Assembly: GCA_002794775.1 (NCBI GenBank)
Contig: NBAY01000010.1
Location: 744,001 to 808,000, forward strand
Length of the DNA: 64,000 nucleotides
Direction: 5' to 3'
Source: Porodaedalea pini
Lineage: Eukaryota; Basidiomycota; Agaricomycetes; Hymenochaetales; Hymenochaetaceae
Shown here: one piece after another, positions 47,437 through 58,774 of the stretch
Position numbering within the stretch: position 1 is the stretch's first letter
Layout of the letters: every line of letters begins with the position of its first letter
Notes under the pieces: generated by a model
What the model saw: the letters and a program-made list of their open reading frames with translations, nothing else
Database searches by the model: none
What the model was told of the DNA's origin: nothing
Made by a program: the position numbers and the translations under genes

Positions 47437-47741
47437 CAGGCGCAATATCATCCCTCACTTCTACTAATTTCTGTCTCAATTGCACAAGCGCTTGTGCTCT
47501 TCTTGTGCTCGTATCTGACATGGCACCTTCTCAAGAGGAAGAAAAGTTTCGCAAACATTGATGGTCCTCCGAAAGTGTCTTTGTGGTAGTAAGGTTTGCA
47601 TTAGTTCATCGCTGTTTCTATGCTAACGTCATCGCGTGTATAGGCAGCTTCGATCAGTTGATTAGCAAGAACGCATGGGATTTCCATCACGACATTGTTG
47701 AAAAGTACGGAGGTGTCGTCAAGTTACACATGCCGTTTGGC
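47437..47741 (+). pseudogene. Cytochrome P450 N-terminal fragment
   Basis: Remnant of a basidiomycete cytochrome P450 (CYP64/CYP5150-like N-terminus). The first piece has a membrane anchor (LISVSIAQALVLFLCSYLTW), a basic KRKK and the NIDGPPKVSLW proline hinge. After an intron with usable GT-AG borders comes GSFDQLISKNAWDFHHDIVE and KYGGVVKLHMPFG. No in-frame ATG precedes the anchor before a stop (about 47400). Nothing downstream encodes the I-helix, ExxR or heme-binding Cys. It is therefore a truncated pseudogene lying beside a MITE insertion. Confidence 0.78.
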
Positions 47742-48214
47742 GTAAGTACCATCATCTCAATTCACTCCTGAGTAAACCGGAGCTTACTAGTTTTCGTCAT
47801 AGGACATCCCGAAAATGTCAACTGTGAATGAACTGTCTCCAGTCACAAATTGCACCAGAAAGCCTGGTCATGTTCATATGCCCTGGAAGTTGAGGCACCC
47901 TGTACAACTGTGATCCATCTTATCCAGCATTCGACTGATATCACTCTGATCTACTTCTGGACCCAGATTGCCTCAAGCTCTGACCCTAGCTCTCAAATGT
48001 CTGTCTCGTAGAATGACAGGCCAAACATAAGTTCCTTCAAGCGTATGAAAATGACTGTAATTATAGGCAGATGTGAGAGAGGAATCTCATCCTTGTAAGT
48101 CGACGTATAACGAAAAATCGCGAGGCTTCAAGCAGGTTTAAGCAACAATCGAGAAAACGTGGGACGTCAAAAGATGACGTTCCTTAAGGAGAGGTTACAG
48201 CAAAGCTGGGGTAC
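47742..48214. other. Spacer between P450 fragment and MITE
   Basis: About 470 bp with no continuation of the P450 reading frame and no other gene. GHPENVN-like coding at 47800-47825 could be a last P450 vestige, but is too short to support. Confidence 0.4.
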
Positions 48215-48679
48215 GTCGAGAGTAAGGCGCGGTCGGTAGGAAAGTCGGTGGACCGTAACCGGACGTTTGGATTCTGTCAGCTCGGACTGGACGGAACGGA
48301 CGCTTTGGCGGACTGAGGTCAGTAGGTCGGACGGGTCGGACCTGGACGCTGTAATTGAGAAGAAAAGTGAATTAATTCTATTTATGCTTGAGACAAAGAC
48401 ATGCATTGTAGGTAGTACATCTAGTATCTCGTACTCAAGTCAGAAAGGTGATATGCACTGGTATCACCAGACTGCTCTGAGTCTGAGAAACCTGTTCACA
48501 TGTATGAAGATGCAAGTAGTCATTCACAGTGCTATGCAAGCTCAAGCACATCTTCGGTTCACTAAGCTGTTCTATTCTTTGTCACCAACTGAGCAGTAAT
48601 GATGTCAAACTACAAATATTTCTTCCAGTCAGGTCGTCTAGTCAGCGGTCATGGACCGGAACGCAACTATAGTCGAGAG
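48215..48679. mobile_element. hAT-type MITE, copy 2 (inverted), with 8-bp target duplication
   Basis: Second member of the family at 16751-17277, in reverse orientation. The element is 48223-48671 (449 bp). It is flanked by a perfect 8-bp duplication GTCGAGAG at 48215-48222 and 48672-48679, different from that of copy 1, so the insertion is independent. The right end keeps GCAACTATA; the left end is eroded (TAAGGCGCGGTC against TATAGTTGCCGCGGTC). The central part matches copy 1 strongly, e.g. around 48365-48410. Confidence 0.88.
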
Positions 48680-49310
48680 TGAACGACTTCGGTAAGAACC
48701 GTTTCGTATTCTATCCAGTAGCAATTTCGGGTTCTTCAAGGGGAACTCGAGCAAGGGACGAGAGCTTGAGCATAAGCACGACGGCTAACCTTCCTGTATC
48801 GTTTCAAAGTGACTATAAACCAAGACGTCATATATCGACAGAGTTTTCTTCAGAAGTTTCAGGCGAAGACTCGGCCAGATCGGCCAGATCGACTCAAATA
48901 ATCCCGTCAGAGAGAATTAGAGATTTCGAGCAGACCGCGAAACTCAGTACATATATGGCGATATGCAAGTGTCTGCTTTCTCATAGGACCAAGGGAGAAG
49001 AGATTACTGTAAGGGTTCGAGAGACTCAATCCTTCCATAGCACATCGAAGACTAAAAAAGTCGACTGCAACGCGAAGATAAGGGTAGAAGATCCGTAATA
49101 CAGATTCCGCGTTTCATGGTGAGTCGCTCTCTTGTGCGCCCTCATTGTGAGAGCAATTATCCAAGTTGGATACGGAGGACAAAGATCGAAAGTCGTTCAA
49201 CTTGAAGTTTTCTCAAATTGCAATTCACCGCCCCTAAATACCTGTGGCTGTTCTTCATTTCACGCACTGAACTTCCAATTCATCCACGCCTCGACTACCA
49301 AAAAAGAAGG
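48680..49310. other. Intergenic region upstream of DPH2
   Basis: About 630 bp. An open frame to 49098 (139 codons) is Ser/Thr/Arg-rich without family resemblance and is probably chance. The DPH2 promoter and leader should lie near the right end. Confidence 0.45.
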
Positions 49311-51531
49311 ATGTCTGTAACGGAGACTCAGTTGCAGACGTTCTCAGCTTCTGGAGGAGATGTGATCACTAGCTCCGTAGAAGTGTCTCCTGAAGAGACA
49401 CCACCGCCTGGGTCCAATGAATTCGCCGCTTACTACGAAATCGAAAGGAGTGCCCGGATGATTGAAGAAGGCAACTATAAGCGAGTCTGTTTGAAAATCA
49501 TCCTTCCTTGGGTGTATTAGTGCTGACAATCAGTGACAAATCCTTGACTACTGCTCGTACTGTACTTGTGTAGATTGCTCTGCAGTTTCCGGATGAGCTA
49601 CTGCATGATTCTGTACCAGTATACCGTGCTCTTCAAGCTCGTCTAGGTCCACAAAGAGAAGCATATGTCCTCGCTGACACATCATATGGCAGGTAAGTGC
49701 TCTAGGATTCTCTAACTGTAAACGACGTTCTATCACTAATAACTAAACTTTTTGCCCGTAGCTGTTGCGTAGATGAGGTCGCCGCTTCGCATGTGGAAGC
49801 AGAAGTTTTAGTGCACTACGGACATGCATGTCTAAGCCAGTAAGCAACTAGAACACCATGTATTCTTGATGAATACGATCGATAAGCTGAGTCTTGCCTG
49901 AATTTGTTTAGGACATCCCGCCTCCCTATCATATACGTCTTCGGAAGGAAGAACCTCAATGTGGAGGAATGCGTGGATAAGATCTCTGCCTACCTCACGT
50001 CTAATGTTGAGAACCTCCAAGATGTCAATGTTCTGCAACTCAGACATAATGTCAGCTTCACGCACCTCAGTGGTAGGAAAATTAATCACTGAAAATGCGA
50101 GAGCTAAACTACCGACTATCTTAATCCAAAAGATGACCTTGTTAGACTGCTCCGCCTCGCGGTGGGGGATCGGTATCATGTGGACTACGAGCCTCTTCCG
50201 GGGCAAACAACACCTGCATCTATGCCTCCAGCGAGCTCCTGTCGGTCGGACGAATGTTGTGCAACTTTCAGTGCAGCTGCGTCAGACTCAACTCCGCTTT
50301 CGGACGCATCCCCTGTCGGAAGAAAGATAATAGTTTGGGTGGGCGAAGAGTCACCAACGCTCACAAAGCTATTGATGACTTCGTCTGGAAGTGACGTGCG
50401 GATCTTGATGCTGATTGTTTTCTGTTTACTGATCAGTATCTCCGGATAGATTATCTCATATTCTCCTTCGTCTGGAACTGTGGAGGAGCAAACACATCAT
50501 ACAAACAGGCTTCTAATGCGGCGGTACGCACTTCTCCAGAAAGCGCGGGACGCTGATGTTTTTGGAATCTTGATCGGGACGTTAGGAGTCGGTAGGCACG
50601 TTTTCGCTGCCTTAATCATATGTTCATTGAGGAGCTCCAATCTGCTTGTGAAATTTAAGCATCATATCTACCTCTGACGAAGCACCTCCGTGCGCGGCTC
50701 AAGCAGGCACACAAAAAATCGTACACCGTCTCCGTAGGGAAGGTCAACCCATCCAAGCTTGCGAACTTCGTGGAGATCGAGTGCTGGATCTGGGTTGCGT
50801 GCAGTGAAGGCATGATCGATTCAAAGGTGAGGTCCTTATTGGTGACGGTCACTGTCCCATTGGCCCACAATATTTGACGCGAGATTAGGCCTATCTCCGC
50901 CCAATTATCACGCCTTACGAGCTCGAGCTGGCGCTGCAGCCCGAGCCGGACTGGACAGGAAAATATGTCTTCGACTTCGAAGAGCTTCTCGCGAAGGCGT
51001 CGCTCGAAGGCAAATCACCTGTTCCTCATCCTCTCCTTCCATTGGCTGAGAAATGTTATTAAAATCTAGACCATGAAGAAGGGAAAGAAGATCTTAACCC
51101 TGACCAACCGATGTTCTCTCTCGTCAGCGGGACGTACCGCCATGCTAAGCGGTACGGCAACAGTAAGCATTTCTGTCACCTCCCCTCTGCACTCGTGGCA
51201 ACAAGATTGCGCTTTTCAGTTTCTAAAGAAGATAAAAGCGGAGCCGGACGCGCGGCTGGCTCGCGGGATTTGAGTATCCGCACTCAAGACAACGCAATAT
51301 CGAAGATGGCTGACAATGCGGCTGGTAGGAGTTCTAGGAAAGCTATTTCGTTATTTATAAATCCTGAATGAATCTCATTATGTAGCACACTATCTCCAAG
51401 CTCGAACCTACCAAGGACTGGATCCCCGTCTGGGCCGTGACGCACCGAGTGTACTCGAGCAAGGAAGGAGCGGAATTGCTCGCGGTTATGGGGACGACCA
51501 CCGAAGCGAATCAGTTAATAATAAAAGTTAG
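49311..51531 (+). CDS. DPH2: Diphthamide biosynthesis protein 2
   Basis: Partner of Dph1 in the radical-SAM-type iron-sulfur complex that transfers the 3-amino-3-carboxypropyl group to the His of elongation factor 2, the first step of diphthamide formation. Start at 49311 ([20 protein letters not shown]). After [20 protein letters not shown] the family core runs through exon joins: [139 protein letters not shown] and [13 protein letters not shown]. The C-terminus ends [20 protein letters not shown] plus a short basic tail; stop at 51529-51531. About seven introns. It appears intact and is followed in the same direction by HIS1 after 258 bp. Confidence 0.93.
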
Positions 51532-51789
51532 AGATTTCATATGTCTCTACCAGCTACAGTTAAATTGCGCATGAAAGTATCTATATATTCCAGTTGTACG
51601 AAGAAAGTGTCCACAGATATTTTCTATATGCTGTTTCTTCGCTTTCGGAATGGCGATCAGAGCTAAGATCGACGCGTCTCGCGCTGACTCGTTTGAATTT
51701 GAAAGTTTTTCTGTACCAGAACGCTCATCTCACTGCAATGTGTGCGCTTTATTCTTTACTACAGACTAGTGTTCTTCTTTGACGAAAGA

Positions 51790-52971
51790 ATGCATCTAGT
51801 GAATCTGGAATCTCTCGATGGACGATTATTGTTTGCAATTCCTAAGAAGGGTGCGTTTATGAACCAAACCAAACTGCGTGCATTAATTGCTTGCAACAGG
51901 TCGTTTGCACGACAAATGCCTTGAACTGCTAGCAGGTTGGCTTTAATGTTCTATATTGCGAAGTTGAGGTTCAAGACCGCGAAGGACAGGTGCCGATATC
52001 CAGTTCAGACGGTATAATCGGCTAGATGTGTGTCTTGTACAGAATCACGATATCGCACTGTAAGTTTGCCGGCCATCCTGCCTTAGTCATGAACACTTAC
52101 CGACATTCAGCGTTTTTCTTCCAGCCTCTGATATACCCTCATTTGTCGGGAAAGGAAACGTCGATTTGGGGATAACAGGCCACGATGTTATCCTCGAGTC
52201 GAACATGCAAGAACATGTTACGGAGGTGCTGAAGCTCGGGTTCGGGAAGTGTGCACTCCAGGTACAGGTCCCGGAGGCGGGAAGCATTAAGGACGTGAAG
52301 GATCTGGCGGGAAAACGTGTCGTCACGAGCTTCGAGGTCCTCGCGGGCGAGTACTTTGCGAAGATCGACGACGAGTTGGGTCTGCAGGGCGAAAGTAGGA
52401 CGCAGATCGAATATGTAGGCGGGAGTGTGGAAGCTGCTTGTGCACTCGGTCTCGCGGATGGGATCGGTGAGTAGTTTATTGCTCCCAGTAGAAAAATCTC
52501 AACCAACATGTTTTACTTGATGTTAGTCGACCTGGTCGGTGAGTTAATTAGTACATTGCGTCTGGGCTCTAGCTAATATCTGCTCAAGAATCCGGTGACA
52601 CGATGCGTGCCGCAGGCCTGCACGCTATTGCAACAGTTCTGCCAACCGAAGCCGTCCTCATCAAATCCTCAAAACCCAAGCATGCGGCCCTCGCCCCGCT
52701 CATCGAGCTGATCACCTCGCGCATCGCAGGCGTGCTGGCCTCCGCGCGGTACGTACTCTGTCAGTATAACATCCCGCGCGCCAAACTTCATGAGTGCACG
52801 ATGATCGCTCCCGGACGTCGAGCACCGACGATTAGCCCTCTGGAAGAGAACGACTGGGTTGCGGTGAGCGTGATGGTGGAGAGGAAAACCGTCGCGACGG
52901 TGATGGATCAGCTTGTTGCGACGGGAGCAGAGGATGTGCTGCTCTTGAAGTTGGACAATTGTCGCGTATGA
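51790..52971 (+). CDS. HIS1: ATP phosphoribosyltransferase
   Basis: Catalyses the first step of histidine synthesis, ATP + PRPP to phosphoribosyl-ATP, feedback-inhibited by histidine. A fully phased model is 51790-51850, 51900-51935, 51990-52059, 52111-52466, 52527-52538 and 52589-52971, giving 305 aa, normal for the fungal short-core plus C-terminal regulatory domain form. Motifs: LLFAIPKKGRLHDKCLELLA, ADIQFRRYNRLDVCLVQNHD, IALVFLPASDIPSFVGKGNV, DLGITGHDVILE, RVVTSFEVLAGEYF and YVGGSVEAACALGLADGI/VDLV/ESGDTMRAAGL, the PRPP-binding loop, which spans a 12-nt microexon. The C-terminal regulatory domain is NDWVAVSVMVERKTVATVMD followed by LVATGAEDVLLLKLDNCRV. Intact. Confidence 0.95.
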
Positions 52972-54230
52972 TATGTATTTTGTCAGGTTCGTCGACACCC
53001 TTGCGCCCCGGGTTATGTTCATGCTAACTTATTTCCACAGATAGATGGAACAGATATAGATGTATTTTGTGCACAATCTATGAATGCAGCATACTGCTTT
53101 TCTCGTCCATCTGAAAAACCGATGAGGGCCAGACTCTCAGTAATATTGAATGCGCTGAAGGCAATAAGGACATGCTAATTTGTCCGCCAGCCGAGCCAAC
53201 ATCAAGGTTTATTTCAAGAGCAAACGCGACTCCGTCTTTGGTGTTATAGATCGAATTGGTCTATTGCATCGCCAAATACGTCTTGAATGCAAGCTTCCAT
53301 CCTCACGGGAAGTGCGTTCCAGGGTCATTCGCTGAGGTGTCTTCATTCTGCTATCTGTGCTGTATACAGTCAAATGACTGATTTGCCTGCCCTTCAGAAC
53401 ATCTCTGCAGAACACTGTGCACATCTGGAACATCCAGTTTTGCTTCTGGACCGCTTGAAACTTCTTCTAAAGATGAAGAAGTGATCCCGTTTGGGAGCAA
53501 CTACAGTCTGAGAATGAACAAGAATTCGGGCGCCTAATCTGAACTCTGTAGGGCGCTTATAGGGAACGGGGAAGTGGGGGTTCTGCATGCTGTGGAGAGC
53601 TGTGCTCTCGCCCCCTATTATGAGCAGACCTTCCGCAGGAGCTGTGTCCCTCTTGAACTATGGAACTGCTGGTCAAACTCTATTTCATCGCCCTGCCTGA
53701 GTCGTCATTCTCTTCGAACTTGTGCAAGGTATCACTGTATCTGTTCCACATTCCGTACGCGCTAATCATGGCTGACATGCACGTTGCCTAGGCTTCTCAC
53801 AGACCTGCATATGATGGTACCTTTGAACCTTCATACCTGAGGGTATTGAGACTTTCCAGTATCGAAGAAGCTCTGCTGGAACACAGCCGCGCCCACTGAG
53901 AAACAAAAGTCACAGCATTTCTCGACGAAGGTCCTCGAGGGTTCACTGTACAGATAAGAATGGGTGGAATGCTGTTGTCCTCGTATCACTGTCAGAAGAC
54001 TGTCAAACTGACTAACAATGCATCTTTAGATATGGGGTCTGAAGCTTGACTGCGCCCAGCCAGCGAGAGCAAGCGCCATCCTGTCTTCCGGGAAGGACTC
54101 CTAATCGCCGCATTTGGCTGTGCAGAGCATATAAAGCCTCGTCTGAAATCCCTTGGACTGTATCCACGGACTTCCCGTGGTACCGAGACAAATTTCCTCA
54201 CTACATACGAAATAATTCTTTCCGTTGAAC
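52972..54230. other. Intergenic region, no gene seen
   Basis: About 1.26 kb between HIS1 and the next gene. Several frames of about 60 codons exist on both strands without recognisable motifs. Probably 3' flank plus promoter; no repeats noticed. Confidence 0.45.
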
Positions 54231-55745
54231 ATGTCCTACGGTCGTGGAAGCTATGGTCGACAGAACCGTGGTCGGTCCTTTGCTCCATCAGCCGCAATCT
54301 TGCGCCCTGCTGTCGATCCCGAGATCATGGTCGGCTTGCGCACGTTGCCAATACAAGAACTCCAGCGTCCTCTTATCGCCGACACGGTGGAGTGCAAGGG
54401 CGTCGAGCCTCGTGAGGTGACGCCCGTTGCCTCATATAATTGGACGAATGATAGTGAACCCACTATCCTCGTTCCAGGTGTGTTGCAATCGCCTTAGCCC
54501 ATAATTAAAGACTTTATGGTAACATATTGCTTCTAGGATGTCCGCCAATTTGGCAGAACAGGCCAACACCCTTCAGGGTGTCGCGCGATAGTGGCGTAAG
54601 CTTTGTAGATCAAAACCGACACAGGATTCCACAGTACCCGCTCCTGCCTCTGGTCCTAGCAGTCGACCATCTTTGTCCCAAATTTGACTTTTCGTCCATT
54701 GATATCGTAACGGACCGCAACAATCTGCGGAAGCTCATCCGTTGGATCGACGGGAGCATCTCGCGTGACTTTCGTATCGACCTGCAGCTTTCGGGTTCGA
54801 CTGTACTGTTTACTAGGTACGAGTCACTCAAGGTTGAGACGGAATCAGGGCGACTCGGGTATGGAAGGAACTTCGAGCAGTATACGACGAAGCGTCTTGC
54901 TGGGTGCGAGAACAGCACTGGCCACCACAGGATCATCAACTATGTAAGTGCCCCTGAAGTTGCTGTACGTAGACACGGTCACATTAATGTTTGTGATGTA
55001 GGACTACGGTGGACTGAAGCTACTAGTCCGCTTCGAGGTAGATGCTTGTGTTCATTTCGATGAACCAACGCAGGAACGTAGGGACCGACCCTCAGACCAA
55101 CGACCCATACCTGGCGACGATCCCGACGACATCCTTGCCGCACTCCAGAGAATGTCGATCCGGTCTGACGACAAAATTGAGATCGTATCCCGTGGCGTTC
55201 TCGTCCCGCAGAGCTCGCTGATTGAGATGAGCACGAAGAGCGAGCGGAGCCTAGAGCAGGGCATCGACTGGCAGGAGTACTTCCCGCAGCTGTTCGTCTC
55301 GCAGACACCGCACCACTACCTCGGGGTACATCTCAATGGGCAATTCCGTCGTATCGATGCCCGCGCTCTGAACGATAGTGTGCTCTCCGCCCAACGGCGC
55401 GCTCAGCAGTCGTCATTTGACAAGCTATGCGTTCTTTTGAAGGTGATTAAGAAGTTGGTCGTTGCACACGGCGAGGGTGGTCGTCTTTCGCTCGTCTACC
55501 GTGTCGAGACGAAGAAGTTTGAAGTCTTCCCGCGAGAGTCGATGGCGAATGCATTACCGGATTTGTGGATGGACCGTTTTGGGATTCGTGCTAAGGGGAT
55601 TACGGGCAATAACGACAAAGCACCAGGATCTCCAAGTGGGAAGCCTGATGATTCGGATGTCCCGCAGCTCGCTGTACATGACGAGTCAGATGGGTCAGAC
55701 GCCGAGGAGAAATCAGCAGAAAACTCTGATGAAGATTCAAATTAA
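54231..55745 (+). CDS. Conserved fungal protein of unknown function, 465 aa
   Basis: Exons 54231-54477, 54537-54943 and 55002-55745 join in phase (466 codons with stop). It opens with a Gly/Arg/Tyr-rich segment MSYGRGSYGRQNRGRSF, RGG-like and suggestive of RNA binding. The conserved body includes VASYNWTNDSEPTILVPG, CPPIWQNRP, FDFSSIDIVTDRNNLRKLIR, FRIDLQLSGSTVLFTR and LKLLVRFEVDACV. It also has the C-terminal FPQLFVSQTPHHYLGVHLNG, FDKLCVLLKVIKKLVVAHGE and LSLVYRVETKKFEVF, then an acidic Ser/Asp/Glu tail. Relatives in fungal genomes are widely auto-labelled geranylgeranyl pyrophosphate synthetase, but no pair of aspartate-rich prenyltransferase motifs in a helical context is present. I do not accept that label. 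Confidence 0.85.
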
Positions 55746-57924
55746 CGACGCGCTGTCAGAACAGTAGTACATGTCGTATCTTCTGCGGACTCTGGATAAA
55801 TTCTCGGGAATTTGTGTATATGCCACTACAGGCAGTATACTATCTGTGGATGAGAAATGAGAAGGGTTCACGGCCGAACGGGGTTTTGAGAAGTGCTGAC
55901 TCTGTTCCTTCAACCATCCTTTGCGGCGTCCTGCGTGTTCGAAGCTACGGACAAATTATTTGCATATTTCACATGGTTTTTGAATATCGACCTACGGTCC
56001 CGAAGCGAACTTCCCAAGATTGTGCACTGCGTCTGTGCTTCGAGCGACCTCCCACTCTCGTACACTTCATACGTGCTTCTTGAGTCTTGTCTTCGTCAAT
56101 TGACTGTCAAGATATAAATGTAACGGCTTCTTCGGAAATATAACGGGAGTTGTCTGTGTGAGTCCGAGTTTGTACAAGTTCCTCTTTAGGGTTCTTCGAA
56201 GCCATTGACCTTTGGGCAGAATACAGGTAACCTCTCACCATGATTCATTCCATCGCTTCCTATTTGTTTATTTGCGGCGAGGTTCCGCGCCCAGCGGAGT
56301 CCACGTCTTTGACACCGCAGAAGGCAAACGTTTTCCCGAGGTTAGGCAGTGATTCTTGATCCTTGATCGACGGGATGCCAAACAAACCATACACAAAGTA
56401 TCTCTGCGACTTTTATGATTGACGACACCTCGGGGGGAAGTCTCAGGGAAGTTGACTTATAAATTCGGGAGAAGGACTTGTGGGGAAGGTTGTTCGATGT
56501 AAACGAATTCACGCACGGCCCTTTGCTGTATCCTCTAGGCTCGTCAGTTATAAACCCATCTAAGAACTGCCTTTGGTACCTAAGTAAAGAGACAGAGGAG
56601 GGGGATGCGGGAGGGGTGCTATAAGGTTGAATGGCCGGAGCCAAACGATCCGACGCAAGTCGGTTGAGAGTCTAGAGCAGTATGCGCAGAAAGCCGTATA
56701 GAATTGCACCCATGTATGGAGTCTTCTAGTCGATGCCAAGACAGCGAGTTTGTTGTAAGAAGGGGCTGCAGGAGAAATAGAAATAATCTCGGAGATTAAG
56801 GAATTGAATGGAGAATGTAGGCTCATCATCGCTTTGTTATGTGCATTTGTATGGCGTTAAAGCAACTTTATTCGGAATTACCCCAAGCGCTGGAATTCGC
56901 GATGGCGTATGGCAGCAAGAGAAGTACGGGTAGCATATGATGCACTCTATGACCCGTCCCACACAGCGACTGAATAGCATTGTGCTGTTGAGATAGAAGA
57001 CTCAGTCCCGTCAGTAGGTAAATATATGGCCAAGTTACAGAGAAAAAGACGGACTAAATAAGAGAGATAGCCCTTTATCTTGGTCCCCGTGGATGTCATG
57101 GTTGCACATGAGCTCTGTAGTCCCAGGTGCTTGGAGAATCTATCCGTAGACACTTCTCGGTAAAGTCCATCTGCCTCTCCTTCGTTAGTAACGTCACGGT
57201 CCGTATTATGAATTTACTGTGGAATTATAGGCAGCTAAAGCGGGAGATAGATACTGGCGCCTGATTCATGTTGCATAGTCGTTGTAAACGCAGTCTTTGT
57301 TTCCACCACCGGGAGGTTATCATCGTTTCTATGCCGCGCCAAAGTATATCGTCAAAAAAAGGTGAGCTACATCTATCTATACGTACACAGTGGCTTGACT
57401 CACTTCAATCGACTGGATTTATATTCGAGCGTCCAGTGTCTGTCTCGTATCGTACTTTATTACATTAGAGAAAGGCGGGGAGGGGGGACAACGTCTGCCT
57501 GATTTGAAAGACTGCCAGTGTAAGCCTTCCTTCTTTGTCGCCGAGTTCAATGCAATCGCGAGTATGAGGAGGAAGTCCTTGAACGTTGAAGCCCTATCTA
57601 TATTTCCGTTGGTATAGAATTTATGCCACTTTCTCGACATGAGTTTTGGCAAGGGCTGGCATGTTCAAGTTGGCATGTCAGCTGAGTCAAAAATTTAAGA
57701 CTGAGAACTTATGTCGTTAACTGACCGGAGGGCACCAAATTCGGAAGGTTCTCGCGTGGGAACACGCAGCCAGTGGCGGACAGGTAAACAAGAACAAATA
57801 CCCTCTCGTCTCTCCCACATCGTTCCTTGTCGTCGTCACGCACAGCGAGCACTCCCCTCCCTCGTCGGCCAGATCCCAAATCAACCATCCTTTGCGCCGA
57901 CAGCACACTCGAATTGTACCCATA
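55746..57924. other. Long intergenic region, no gene seen
   Basis: About 2.2 kb. Small frames at 55814-56117 (+), 56342-56829 (-), 57419-57652 (-) and 57709-58160 (both strands) have no family resemblance; the last group partly overlaps ROT1 in other frames. No repeat or RNA gene recognised. The right end should contain the ROT1 promoter. Confidence 0.45.
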
Positions 57925-58774
57925 ATGCAGCCTTGGCATATCGTCTCTTTACTTTCTCTGCTTCTCTCGGCCTCGCTCCCGGCCGCAGCCCAAGACATTG
58001 TACTCGACTCCATACACAACAAGACGTCGCTAGTCGGTACTTGGTCGTCGGGTGCGAAGAATGTGGTGACGGGCTCGGTGTGTGATCTGAATCCTGCATC
58101 ATCCTCGATGATATTTACACATTCCCCTCCAGGGCTTCGCCAACCCAGCGAACGAATCATTCACGTACCCAGCAACGACAGGCGTTTCGTATTCCTTGTC
58201 AGTTCTACTGGGCCACTTGTCCGACTTTCAGGGCTGACGTTTTTTGTACAGCACCGGTGACGGATTCTACGAAGTTGCCCGATACCGCTTCACCGCAAAC
58301 GGCACGCAGCCCTCGTGCATCACCGGCGTGCTCAACTGGGCACACGGTACCTACAACCTCCTCGGCAACGGATCCATTGTCTTCAATCCTTTCGGTGACG
58401 GGTTCCAGCAAGTGCAGGACCCGTGCGCCGCGCAGTCGAACTTCATAGAGAACTTCAACGTCACGGAGCTGTACCAGTCCTGGCGCATTTTCCAGGATCC
58501 CGTCGACGGGTTCAAGCTGCACCTGTTCGAGTTCGACGGCTCGCCCGTCGCGCCGCAGTTCCAGTTGTCGACGGAGCCGAACATGCTGCCGACGCAGTCG
58601 CTCCGTAATGTGACCGCCGCGTTCACGACCCAGAACGGCTTCGTGTCGACCGGGCAGCGCATGCTCCGGAGGAATGAGCCGCAGACCGGTGGTGCTGGCC
58701 GTAGGGTAAGCGACGCCATGGGTGTGAGCATGTTGCTCTGTGCGATTGCCGGTGCGGTGCTGGTTGCGCTGTAG
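57925..58774 (+). CDS. ROT1: ROT1-like ER protein
   Basis: ER membrane protein required for protein folding/O-mannosylation and cell-wall glucan synthesis in yeast. Exons 57925-58077, 58133-58197 and 58252-58774 join in phase, giving 246 aa, the usual length. It begins with a signal peptide (MQPWHIVSLLSLLLSASLPAAAQ). The luminal domain carries the family hallmarks LVGTWSSGAKNVVTGSGFAN, ESFTYPATTGVSYSFTGDGF, YEVARYRFTANGTQPSCITG, LLGNGSIVFNPFGDGFQQVQ, ELYQSWRIFQDPVDGFKLHL and EPNMLPTQSLRNVT, with several N-glycosylation sequons. It ends in a C-terminal membrane anchor (VSMLLCAIAGAVLVAL). No defect. Confidence 0.95.

Noticed and set aside
41400..48679. A secondary-metabolite cluster formed by receptor, peptidase and P450
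   Set aside because: No backbone enzyme, the P450 is a truncated pseudogene, and the neighbours are unrelated housekeeping genes.
49010..49032. GGTTCGAGAGACTC near 49014 as a tRNA B box
   Set aside because: No A box at the right distance, no cloverleaf, no terminator T-run; not a tRNA gene.
54231..55745. Geranylgeranyl pyrophosphate synthetase annotation
   Set aside because: Paired aspartate-rich motifs and the helical prenyl synthase pattern are absent; the single DDPDD lies in a variable linker.
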